A DNA stretch of 41,535 nt from Micromonospora parastrephiae (GTDB taxonomy: Bacteria > Actinomycetota > Actinomycetes > Mycobacteriales > Micromonosporaceae). The translations under genes were made by a program, and so were the position numbers. This document shows, piece after piece, positions 24,061-30,591 of the stretch. The stretch's first letter is position 1. Every line of letters begins with the position of its first letter. The stretch covers positions 1 to 41,535 of the forward strand of contig NZ_JAEVHM010000035.1 of NCBI RefSeq assembly GCF_016802865.1, in the 5' to 3' direction. The notes beneath the pieces were generated by a model. It did not search any database, had not been told where the DNA came from, and saw only the letters and a list, made by a program, of their open reading frames with translations.

Positions 24061-24964
24061 GCGGCTGCGGGTGGACGTCGAGGGCCGCCCCCTCGAGCTT
24101 TCCAACCTGGACAAGGTGCTCTATCCGGCGGCCGGCTTCACCAAGGGGGAGGTGATCGACTACTACACGCGGATCTCGCCGGTGCTGCTGCCGCACCTCC
24201 GGGACCGGCCGGTGACCCGGATCCGCTTCCCCAACGGGGTGGACGACAAGTCGTTCTTCGAGAAGAACACGCCGGCCGCGACGCCGGACTGGGTGCGCGT
24301 GGAGAATCTGCCCGCGCCCGGCTCGACGAAGGGCCGGGAGACGATCGACTACGTGGTCGCCGACGACCTGCCCACCCTGGTCTGGCTGGCCAACCTGGCG
24401 GCGTTGGAGCTGCACACGCCGCAGTGGAAGGTGGGCGAGCACCCGGACATGATGGTCGTCGACCTGGACCCGGGACCCCCGGCCGGGCTCGCCGAGTGCT
24501 GCCCGGTGGCGGTGCTGATGCGCGACCGGCTCGCCGACGACGGAATCGACTCGTACCCGAAGACCTCCGGCAAGAAGGGCATGCAGCTCTGCTGCCCGAT
24601 CGCCGGCACCCAGTCCTCCGATCTCGTCTCCGACTACGCCAAACGCATCGCGCAGGAGTTGGAGAAGGCGCACCCGAAGCTGATCGTGTCGAAGATGGCG
24701 AAGAACCTGCGCCCCGGCAAGGTCTTCATCGACTGGAGTCAGAACAACGCGGCGAAGACCACCGTGGCGCCGTACTCGCTGCGGGCCCAGTCGGTGCCGT
24801 CGGTGTCCACGCCGCTGACCTGGGACGAGGTCGAGGCCGGCGCCCGCGGCCGCAGGCCGGTCGTCCGCCAGTTCACCGCCGCCGAGGTCCTGGACCGGGT
24901 CGAGGAGTACGGCGATCTGCTCGCCCCGCTGCTCGACGGCGGCCCGGAACTGCCCACGCGCTGA
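24050..24964 (+). CDS. LigD-type polymerase/primase domain protein (NHEJ PolDom)
   Basis: 304-aa archaeo-eukaryotic primase-type polymerase. It begins with the typical LSNLDKVLYPAAGFTKGEVI. The metal-binding pair is VVDLDPG (Asp138, Asp140) and the third Asp is in VFIDWSQN (Asp228). The motif SGKKGMQL carries Ser173, but Gln179 where LigD polymerases usually have His. It should add nucleotides or ribonucleotides at broken ends before ligation. It overlaps the ligase gene by 11 nt and is divergent from ku. Spacing of the active-site residues matches the family exactly, so the Gln is unlikely to be an alignment slip. Confidence 0.94.
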   Translation: MPGERLRVDVEGRPLELSNLDKVLYPAAGFTKGEVIDYYTRISPVLLPHLRDRPVTRIRFPNGVDDKSFFEKNTPAATPDWVRVENLPAPGSTKGRETIDYVVADDLPTLVWLANLAALELHTPQWKVGEHPDMMVVDLDPGPPAGLAECCPVAVLMRDRLADDGIDSYPKTSGKKGMQLCCPIAGTQSSDLVSDYAKRIAQELEKAHPKLIVSKMAKNLRPGKVFIDWSQNNAAKTTVAPYSLRAQSVPSVSTPLTWDEVEAGARGRRPVVRQFTAAEVLDRVEEYGDLLAPLLDGGPELPTR

Positions 24965-25004
24965 CCGTCGCCGACAACTTTCGGCACCCGCTGGCAGTCC
25001 ACGG

Positions 25005-25115
25005 CCAAGGGGCCGACTGGACCAGGGGACGGGCACCTCGACGCTCGAGCTGTTCGACTACGGCGTGCCGGTGAAGGTCGAACGCCCGACCGACGTCGTC
25101 ATGATCGAGAAGTAG
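25005..25115 (+). pseudogene. C-terminal remnant of a secreted or lipoprotein gene
   Basis: One frame reads LDQGTGTSTLELFDYGVPVK and continues with a short VERPTDVV segment to a TAG at 25113. This resembles the last strand of LppX/LprG-like or LolA-like lipoproteins (LxxxDYGxPVxVxxP). There is no start codon, signal peptide or body upstream, since the polymerase gene ends at 24964. It is probably what remains after a deletion. The match is short, so the assignment is tentative. Confidence 0.45.
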
Positions 25116-25171
25116 GACCGCGCCGCCCGGCGCTTACCCGCGAGTGGGCGCCGGGCGGTTGGCGGTCGGGG

Positions 25172-26080
25172 TCATCGTGCCGCCTCCGCCAGGTCGGCTG
25201 GTACGAGCGACTGGGCCAGCCTGGCGTAGCTGTCGCCCCCGTGGCCCGCCGCAACGGCCCGTTCGATGATCGATTGCACGGCCTGTAGCGGCGCGGGGTC
25301 GACACCGCGCGCGGCTGCGGCGTCGCGGACGTGGGCGACCGCTGAGCCTGCCGACGCGATGGTGGATACGTCGGCGGCGAAGGTCCCGGACGTGAGTTGG
25401 TCGGCGAACCGGTCGGCCATGTCGGGCAACAGGCCACCGATTCCTCTGGCGAAGCGGGCGAACGCGGTCGGGGGAATGCCTTCGGTGATGGCCAGGGCGA
25501 AGGCGTGCGCGAGTCCGCCGACGGACATGGTGAACAGGTCGAGCAACGCCATCTCGTACGCTGCTGCCGTGCCGGCATCCGCGCCGAGGTGGACGCTGGA
25601 GCCACCGAAGCTCTCCAGCCAGGGAAGGCTGTCGTCGAAGAGGGCCCGCGGACCGCTGTAGAGGATCGTCGCGGCCGGTGTCCCGATGGTCGGCGCGGGC
25701 GTCAGGATGGCACCGTCGAGGTAGTTGACGCCCCGCTGCGCTGCCCAGGCCGCCATGTCCCGTGCCTCGGCGGCGTGCCCGCTGCTGAGGTTGACGAATG
25801 TTCCTCTCGGCGAACGTTCGAGCCCGGACATGACGGCGCGGACCGCCCGGTAGTTGATGACGCAGGCGATGACGACCGATGCCCGGCGTGCCGCATCGGC
25901 CACCGTCGGAGCGAGCACCGCCCCTTGGGCCACCAGTGCGGTCGCCTTGCCGGGTGAGCGGTTCCAGAGCAGGGTGGGGTGGCCGGCGGCGAGCGACGCG
26001 GCGGCCAGCGCCCGGCCCATCGGGCCGAGCCCCAGGACGGCGACGGCGGCGGATTGATTGTCCAGGTTGCGGTGAGTCAC
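25172..26080 (-). CDS. NAD(P)-dependent oxidoreductase, imine-reductase-like (6PGDH/beta-HAD fold)
   Basis: 302 aa. The N-terminal Rossmann fold has AVLGLGPMGRALAAASLAAG and the NADPH-preferring LWNRSPGKATALV; the C-terminal helical domain includes AAYEMALLDLFTMSVGGLAH, typical of actinomycete imine reductases. It probably reduces a C=N or C=O bond; the natural substrate is unknown. GTG 26080 lies 7 nt after the TAGCGT -10 box of a MerR-type promoter, so the message is probably leaderless and induced by the divergent MerR protein. Confidence 0.85.
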   Translation of the reverse strand: MTHRNLDNQSAAVAVLGLGPMGRALAAASLAAGHPTLLWNRSPGKATALVAQGAVLAPTVADAARRASVVIACVINYRAVRAVMSGLERSPRGTFVNLSSGHAAEARDMAAWAAQRGVNYLDGAILTPAPTIGTPAATILYSGPRALFDDSLPWLESFGGSSVHLGADAGTAAAYEMALLDLFTMSVGGLAHAFALAITEGIPPTAFARFARGIGGLLPDMADRFADQLTSGTFAADVSTIASAGSAVAHVRDAAAARGVDPAPLQAVQSIIERAVAAGHGGDSYARLAQSLVPADLAEAAR

Positions 26081-26087
26081 AGCGACG

Positions 26088-26119
26088 ACGCTAAACCTTT
26101 ACGTTGACGTGAAGGTCAA
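26088..26119 (-). promoter_or_regulatory. MerR-type promoter/operator of the imine-reductase-like gene
   Basis: On the minus strand: -35 TTGACC (26119-26114), a 20-bp spacer and -10 TAGCGT (26093-26088). A 22-bp near-perfect dyad (26095-26116: ACCTT-N-ACGT-NN-ACGT-N-AAGGT) fills the spacer. An overlong spacer with a central dyad is the signature of MerR activators, which untwist the DNA to align the two boxes. Confidence 0.8.
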
Positions 26120-26138
26120 GCCCTGATCTGCTGTCGGG

Positions 26139-26507
26139 GTGCGGATCAGCGAACTGGCGCGGGAGGCGGGCACCACCCCGCGCGCCCTGCGCTACTACGA
26201 GGAGCAGGGCCTGTTGCGACCTGCCCGTCTCGCCAGCGGCTACCGTCACTACGACCCGCAGGCGGTGGGCACGGTGCGGCACATCCAACTGTTGTTGTCC
26301 GCCGGCTTGAACACTTCGGCGATCGCCGAGATCCTTCCCTGCATCCCCGACGGCGTAACCGTGCTGGCCCCCACCTGCCCGGAGCTCCTCGACGCTCTGG
26401 CAGTGGAGCGCGCCCGAATCACGACGTCCATCGATCGGCTCGCTGCCGCCCGCGATGTCCTGGATCGGCTCATTCAGGCCGGCCCTGCTGCGGGCGACCA
26501 GTCCTGA
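26139..26507 (+). CDS. MerR family transcriptional regulator
   Basis: 122 aa. The N-terminal winged helix is RISELAREAGTTPRALRYYE followed by EQGLLRPARLASGYRHYD; the rest is the dimerisation coiled coil (VERARITTSIDRLAAARDVL). There is only a short C-terminal region, and its two Cys (in LPCIPDG and APTCPELL) could take part in sensing, though no classical metal motif is present. GTG 26139 is its first start. It faces the imine-reductase-like gene across a MerR-type operator. The 3' end overlaps the convergent membrane-protein gene by 38 bp. Confidence 0.92.
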   Translation: MRISELAREAGTTPRALRYYEEQGLLRPARLASGYRHYDPQAVGTVRHIQLLLSAGLNTSAIAEILPCIPDGVTVLAPTCPELLDALAVERARITTSIDRLAAARDVLDRLIQAGPAAGDQS

Positions 26508-27561
26508 GCGCGGCGCGGCGCAGACGCCACCAGGCGCCAACGACCAGGGCGAGGGTGACGACGGTGACCGCGACGTCGCCCGCCAGGGCCGCCGCCGGGC
26601 TCGCCGGGGAGTACGGCGGCACCAGGTACGCGAACGCGGCGGCGCTGACCACGTTCGCCGAACCGGCGGCTAGCACGTGACGCTGCCCCCAGCGCACGCC
26701 CGCCGACAGGTACGCGACGACGGCCCCGACGGCGGCGGCGAGCGCCAGCGCGATGCCCACCCCCGCCCAGCCGGGCGTCAGGTCGGTGCCGAGGTGGACG
26801 AGGACGATCAGCAGACCCACCCAGAGCGGGTGCGGTACCCGGCGGACGCGGCGCGGGCTGGGGTGACGCCAGCGGGGCAGCAGGGCCACCGTGACGAGGG
26901 CGAGGACGACCACCGTGGCGAAGGTCAGTTGCAGCGGGCTGGCCAGGAAGTTCTTGCGCCCCTCGGGGGAGGTGAAGACCAGCAGGCTGCCGAGCAGGTA
27001 GACCACACCGACCACCGCCAGCCCGGGTCGTCCGAGCCACGGCAGAAGCCGCCGCTTCGCACCGAGGAACGACTCGACGAACACGATCGGCGCGCAGATG
27101 GTCAGCAGGATGTGGTTGCCCACGTAGTCGAACGCCTGCCGCAGGCTGAACCCGAGCCCCGGCACCAGCGACGCCTCGGCGGCGGCCCGGGTGTCGGCGT
27201 ACTGCGTGTCATTCAGGTAGCCGGGGTTGAACAGGGACTGATCCACCAGGCCGGCCTGGAGCACACCGAAGGCGGCGGCGAGCAGCACGATCGTCGGCCA
27301 TCCCGCGCCGAGGCGTCGGGCGGTCTCCCGGATCAGGATCGCGGCCCCGCCGTACATCGGGCCCAGGCCGATCACCACCGGGAGGAAGTCGTCGATCGCG
27401 AAGCCGCCCCACGAGCACTCGGCCGCCCAGGGCGCGAGCAGCAGCAACGCCACCACCGGTACGAGCCGGCGGCGCAGCGGCGGACGGCCGGGATGGTCGG
27501 CCGGATTCGGGGCGGTGGGTGACGCGGCGGGACGGACGGCGGGGTCGGGATCGGTCGGCAC
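26470..27561 (-). CDS. Polytopic membrane protein of unknown function
   Basis: 363 aa with roughly ten hydrophobic segments and a Pro-rich cytoplasmic N-terminus. I do not recognise the family. TM1 is LVPVVALLLLAPWAAECSWG, and the conserved-looking stretches VVIGLGPMYGGAAILIRETA and FNPGYLNDTQYADTRAAAEA probably face outside. The C-terminus is basic (RRAALRTGRPQQGRPE). It overlaps the end of the merR gene by 38 bp on the opposite strand, and no partner gene is co-directional and close. Functions such as a transporter subunit or an exported-enzyme assistant would be guesses. Confidence 0.8.
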   Translation of the reverse strand: MPTDPDPAVRPAASPTAPNPADHPGRPPLRRRLVPVVALLLLAPWAAECSWGGFAIDDFLPVVIGLGPMYGGAAILIRETARRLGAGWPTIVLLAAAFGVLQAGLVDQSLFNPGYLNDTQYADTRAAAEASLVPGLGFSLRQAFDYVGNHILLTICAPIVFVESFLGAKRRLLPWLGRPGLAVVGVVYLLGSLLVFTSPEGRKNFLASPLQLTFATVVVLALVTVALLPRWRHPSPRRVRRVPHPLWVGLLIVLVHLGTDLTPGWAGVGIALALAAAVGAVVAYLSAGVRWGQRHVLAAGSANVVSAAAFAYLVPPYSPASPAAALAGDVAVTVVTLALVVGAWWRLRRAALRTGRPQQGRPE

Positions 27562-27703
27562 AGGCGCTCCTCGGCGGCTCGGCGGGTCATCCGTACCGTG
27601 CGCGGGCCATCCGGCCAGGCGCTACGGCCATCGGCCGACGACGACGGCGACCAAGGTCGTTGCGTAGGGTGGTGCGGACGTCGTCACCCGGGGGAGCACG
27701 CCG

Positions 27704-28456
27704 ATGCAGCCACACGCCACGGCCGAGGAGTCGGTCCCGCCCACCGCCACCGAGAGCCCGCTGCTCAGCTACCGCGACGAGGTCACCGGTGAACGCGTGG
27801 ATCTCACGACACAGCAGGTCGGCGCCTGGTCCGCGCGCAGCGCGAGCCTGCTGCGGGACGGCTGCGGTCTCGGCCCCGGCAGCCGCGTAGCGGTGCTGCT
27901 GCCGCCGCACTGGCGTACCGCCGCGGTGTTGCTGGGCGCGTGGGCGTCGGGCCTGGCGGTGTCGTTCCGGCCGCGCGCCACCGCGGGCCTGCCGGTGCTG
28001 GAGCCCGGCTGCGACCGGCCGTTCGACGCGGTCCTCGTGACCCCCGAACGGCAGGACGACTGGCTGGAGGACGTGCCGGACGCGCCGCACCGCTACCTCG
28101 TCGGCACCGGCCCGGGGCAACTGGCCGACGTGCCGTTGGGCTGGCTGGACTGGTCCGCCGAGGTGCTTCGCCACGGCGAGGTTACGCCCGACCACACCGC
28201 CATCCACCCGTCGGACCCGGCCACCGCGGACGGCACCACCTACGGTCAGTGGGGTGCGCTCGCCCAGGAGTTCGCCGCGATGCTGGACCTGCGCGCCGGC
28301 GACCGACTGCTGGTCGACGCCGCCGAGCACGAGCAGCCGCTGAAGTGGTTGCTCGCGCCGTTGTCGGTGGGCGCGTCCGTGGTCATCAGCGCCAACCTCG
28401 ACCCGGCGCGCCGGGACGCGGTCGTCGCCGCCGAGCGGGTGACCCGGGTCCTCTGA
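27704..28456 (+). CDS. TIGR03089 family protein (acyl-CoA synthetase-like N-terminal domain)
   Basis: 250 aa. It resembles only the N-terminal part of AMP-forming synthetases: ARSASLLRDGCGLGPGSRVA, VLLPPHWRTAAVLLGAWASG and a late LLAPLSVGASVVISANLDPA. The ATP-binding P-loop (TSGTTG) and the C-terminal lid are absent, as is normal in this actinobacterial family, so it is not a functional ligase. Its role is unknown. ATG 27704 has GGGGGAG 7 nt upstream. Confidence 0.85.
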   Translation: MQPHATAEESVPPTATESPLLSYRDEVTGERVDLTTQQVGAWSARSASLLRDGCGLGPGSRVAVLLPPHWRTAAVLLGAWASGLAVSFRPRATAGLPVLEPGCDRPFDAVLVTPERQDDWLEDVPDAPHRYLVGTGPGQLADVPLGWLDWSAEVLRHGEVTPDHTAIHPSDPATADGTTYGQWGALAQEFAAMLDLRAGDRLLVDAAEHEQPLKWLLAPLSVGASVVISANLDPARRDAVVAAERVTRVL

Positions 28457-28531
28457 TCCGCTCGGAACGGTCAAACAGCGCCCCGCGATCCTGTTCTGTT
28501 ACATCGGTATCTGCCCTGCTCAGAGGGTCTT

Positions 28532-28560
28532 TTGTCGATGCCGTCGGCATGTTTTCATAC
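28532..28560 (+). promoter_or_regulatory. Candidate promoter with internal dyad upstream of the metalloprotease gene
   Basis: Possible -35 TTGTCG (28532-28537) and -10 TCATAC (28555-28560), 17 bp apart. A perfect inverted repeat (ATGCCG-T-CGGCAT, 28538-28550) sits between them, where a repressor would block transcription. The -10 match is only fair. Confidence 0.4.
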
Positions 28561-28613
28561 CCGGAAGACGACGTCATCGACCGCGCACCGCTCCCTCACT
28601 GAAAGGTGCACCG

Positions 28614-29576
28614 ATGCACAGGAGATCGACCTTCCGACTGGCGGTCCTCACCGCCACCGCCGCCACGTTCCTGGCGTCCGGCGGCGCCTCCGGGGCGCTC
28701 GCCACGGCTGCCCCCGCGACCGCCTCCCCGGGCGTCGCGGCCTGTGAGCCGGCCGCCGATCCGCACGGCGTGGCCCGGGTCGCCCAGGGCGCCACCGCGC
28801 AGGAGCCGGAGCTGTACTCCAAGAACGAAGCCAACGCCTACGGCGTGATCAGAGACGCCCCGCGCCTGCCCAACGGCAGCGTCACCGTGCCGACGGTCTT
28901 CCACATGGTCTCCGACCACCCCCTCACCGCGGCCGAGACGGCCAGGTGGAACACCCTGATCGCGGCGCAGATGGCCGTGCTCAACGACTCGTACGCGGGT
29001 CGTACGGCGGCGAACGCCTCCGACACACCGTTCCGGTTCTCGCTCGTCGACACCACGTGGACGGTGAACAGCGCCTGGTACACGGTCGAGCCGGGCAAGA
29101 ACGAGCGCGACATGAAGAAGGCGCTCTACACCGGTGACTCCCGCACCCTGAACGTGTACGCGGCCAACATCGGCGGCGGGCTGCTCGGCTGGGCGTACTT
29201 CCCGAAGGGCTACAACAACGGCCGCGACTACATCGACGGCGTGGTGATGCTCGACGAGTCGATGCCGGGCGGGACGGCCGGCAAGTACTCCCTGGGCGAC
29301 ACGCTGACGCACGAGGTCGGACACTGGCTGATGCTGGAGCACACCTTCGCGCACGGCTGCTCGGCGTCCGGGGACTTCGTCGAGGACACGCCCCGGGAGG
29401 CCGGGCCGCAGTTCGACTGCCCGGTGGGCGCGGACACCTGCGCCGCACCCGGCCTGGACCCGATCCACAACTTCATGGACTACACGCAGGACTCCTGCAT
29501 GGACATGTTCACGGCCGGCCAGGCCGACCGGATGAGCGACGCCTGGGTGGCGTTCCGCGCCGGAGGCGCCGGCTGA
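28614..29576 (+). CDS. Secreted zinc metalloprotease, pappalysin-like (M43 type)
   Basis: 320 aa with a Sec signal peptide (MHRRSTFRLAVLTATAATFL...ATAAPATASP). The zinc site is HEVGHWLMLEH (His233, Glu234, His237, His243). The metzincin Gly normally found before the third His (HxxGxxH) is Met here. Downstream Cys residues and DYTQDSCMDMFTAGQADRM, which contains the Met-turn, match the M43 family. It probably degrades extracellular protein. ATG 28614 follows GAAAGGTG. A strong terminator begins 15 nt after the stop. Confidence 0.92.
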   Translation: MHRRSTFRLAVLTATAATFLASGGASGALATAAPATASPGVAACEPAADPHGVARVAQGATAQEPELYSKNEANAYGVIRDAPRLPNGSVTVPTVFHMVSDHPLTAAETARWNTLIAAQMAVLNDSYAGRTAANASDTPFRFSLVDTTWTVNSAWYTVEPGKNERDMKKALYTGDSRTLNVYAANIGGGLLGWAYFPKGYNNGRDYIDGVVMLDESMPGGTAGKYSLGDTLTHEVGHWLMLEHTFAHGCSASGDFVEDTPREAGPQFDCPVGADTCAAPGLDPIHNFMDYTQDSCMDMFTAGQADRMSDAWVAFRAGGAG

Positions 29577-29590
29577 CGCAGGCGTTGTCG

Positions 29591-29619
29591 GGGGCTGGTG
29601 GGCTGAGCCCGCCAGCCCC
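29591..29619 (+). terminator. Strong intrinsic terminator after the metalloprotease gene
   Basis: 13-bp stem (29591-29603 with 29607-29619, one G-T pair), a 3-nt loop, then TTTCCCTTCCTCC. It also lies just beyond the 3' end of the minus-strand small gene at 29633, so it may insulate both. Confidence 0.85.
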
Positions 29620-29632
29620 TTTCCCTTCCTCC

Positions 29633-29899
29633 TCACCGTTGGTAAAGCCAGGGCGTGCGTCGCGAGCAGGGCGCGGTGTGGTCGGCGGGCAGGGCACACC
29701 GCCCGCCGCCGGGCAGTCGCCGGTCGCAGAAGACCCAGTGGCGTACGCCCTGCTGGTCCTCGGCCGACACGGTCACCCCACCTGGCTCGACGCGGGCGCT
29801 GAGCCGGGCCAGCACCCGGGCGGCGGTCCGGGCGAGGATCCGGGCCCGGAGCAGGTCGGGTGCGGTGACCGGCAGGTGGATCACCCAACGGTCGGTCAT
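29633..29899 (-). CDS. Small protein with C-terminal CCHC motif (unknown function)
   Basis: 88 aa, not a family I can name. The N-terminal half is an amphipathic, Arg-rich helix (DLLRARILARTAARVLARLS). The C-terminal half has the pattern C-x9-C-x5-H-x3-C (FCDRRLPGGGRCALPADHTA, then PCSR), reminiscent of zinc-binding CxLPxGHxGxH tails in other small actinomycete proteins. ATG 29899 overlaps the stop of the preceding ORF by ATGA, so translation is coupled. With the 37-aa ORF and the divergent GntR gene it forms a compact cassette that ends at the terminator at 29591-29619. Confidence 0.7.
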   Translation of the reverse strand: MTDRWVIHLPVTAPDLLRARILARTAARVLARLSARVEPGGVTVSAEDQQGVRHWVFCDRRLPGGGRCALPADHTAPCSRRTPWLYQR

Positions 29900-30009
29900 C
29901 GGTGACGGTGGTTCGCCGACTGGGTTCTTTGGGACTTGCTCTGGCTTGCTGCTGCCATCGGTGGTCGATCCTCGCGTCGGCTCACCAGCCGGCGGATCAG
30001 GTCGCGCAC
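29896..30009 (-). CDS. Very small basic ORF coupled to the CCHC protein
   Basis: 37-aa ORF from GTG 30009 (MRDLIRRLVSRREDRPPMAA, then a Ser/Gln/Arg/His-rich tail). Its TGA overlaps the ATG of the 88-aa gene (ATGA, 29896-29899). It could be a real peptide or a leader ORF that drives translation of the next gene. The reading frame is open to 30258, but the predicted transcription start (about 30218) and the low quality of the upstream translation favour a short form. A fair ribosome site (AAGGG) is 9 nt upstream. An ATG further in would give 20 aa. Confidence 0.45.
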   Translation of the reverse strand: MRDLIRRLVSRREDRPPMAAASQSKSQRTQSANHRHR

Positions 30010-30045
30010 GGGGGACCGCCCTTCATCGGGTCGCGTCGAAGTGGA

Positions 30046-30175
30046 GGGGCGGCCTCCGCCGGTTGCGGGCGGCGGAGACCGCCCCACCCTGCGACCGCAG
30101 CCTCGATCGGCGGTACGGCAGCAGGGCCGCGCCGGGGGAGCGCGGAGGGTGGGGTCTCGGCGGCGATGCGAGACC
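30046..30175 (-). promoter_or_regulatory. Structured 5' leader with two stem-loops
   Basis: Between a TTGACA/TAGCGT minus-strand promoter and GTG 30009 lie two stem-loops. One has a 16-bp stem with a single mismatch (30046-30061 with 30070-30085, 8-nt loop); the other a perfect 7-bp stem (30153-30159 with 30169-30175). The long stem ends about 21 nt before the ribosome site, so it could act as an attenuator or a small RNA terminator. No known riboswitch class is recognised. The 354 bp from 30010 to 30363 otherwise hold no convincing gene. Confidence 0.5.
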
Positions 30176-30224
30176 GGTACGAGAGGCGCCAACCGACCGC
30201 AGCAGCACCGCATCACCGAGAGCG

Positions 30225-30332
30225 ACGCTATTGCCACCGAGTCACCTATGTCAAGCATGTCGCCGAGTCAGCTACCCACTTATGTCATCGGTGCTACGTG
30301 TGTTGCCTGTGTCGAAACGGGTGATCAATACT
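30225..30332. promoter_or_regulatory. Divergent promoters with repeated operator-like elements (GntR cassette)
   Basis: Minus strand: -35 TTGACA (30254-30249), an 18-bp spacer and -10 TAGCGT (30230-30225), near consensus. Plus strand: -35 TTGCCT (30303-30308), 18 bp and -10 AATACT (30327-30332), 31 nt before GTG 30364. Two repeat types occur twice each: CCGAGTCA at 30237-30244 and 30263-30270, and TATGTCA at 30247-30253 and 30281-30287. One TATGTCA copy forms the minus-strand -35 box, so binding there should block the small-gene promoter. Confidence 0.65.
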
Positions 30333-30363
30333 GGGTGGGCCAACCGACTGCAAGGGGCCCCAC

Positions 30364-30591
30364 GTGCCTATCCCGCCCACGATGGACGAACTGCTCGACG
30401 CTCTCATGGGAAAGATCAAGGACGGGACGTACCCGCCTGGGTCGCAACTTCCTTCTGGGCGGGCGCTGGCGGATGTCTACGACGTCTCGCAGTCGACGAT
30501 CAGCCGGGCGGTGGCGAGGCTGCGGAAGCAGGGTGTGCTGGTCGGCCGCCCGGGACGCGGCGTCTTCGTCGCGGAGTCCAATCGGAACTGA
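30364..30591 (+). CDS. GntR-type winged-helix protein, DNA-binding domain only
   Basis: 75 aa: MDELLDALMGKIKDGTYPPG, SQLPSGRALADVYDVSQSTI and SRAVARLRKQGVLVGRPGRG, i.e. one complete GntR winged helix (residues about 6-70) with no effector or oligomerisation domain. Ordinary GntR proteins are 120-250 aa or longer. GTG 30364 follows AAGGGG. A repressor of the divergent small-gene promoter is the simplest role; it may need a partner for dimerisation or sensing, and the 88-aa neighbour is a candidate. Confidence 0.85.
   Translation: MPIPPTMDELLDALMGKIKDGTYPPGSQLPSGRALADVYDVSQSTISRAVARLRKQGVLVGRPGRGVFVAESNRN

Noticed and set aside
29896..30258. 120-codon minus-strand frame as one gene
   Set aside because: The predicted promoter lies inside it (start near 30218), and the upstream half reads as Arg/Pro/Cys-rich noise; only the last 37 codons are kept as a candidate.
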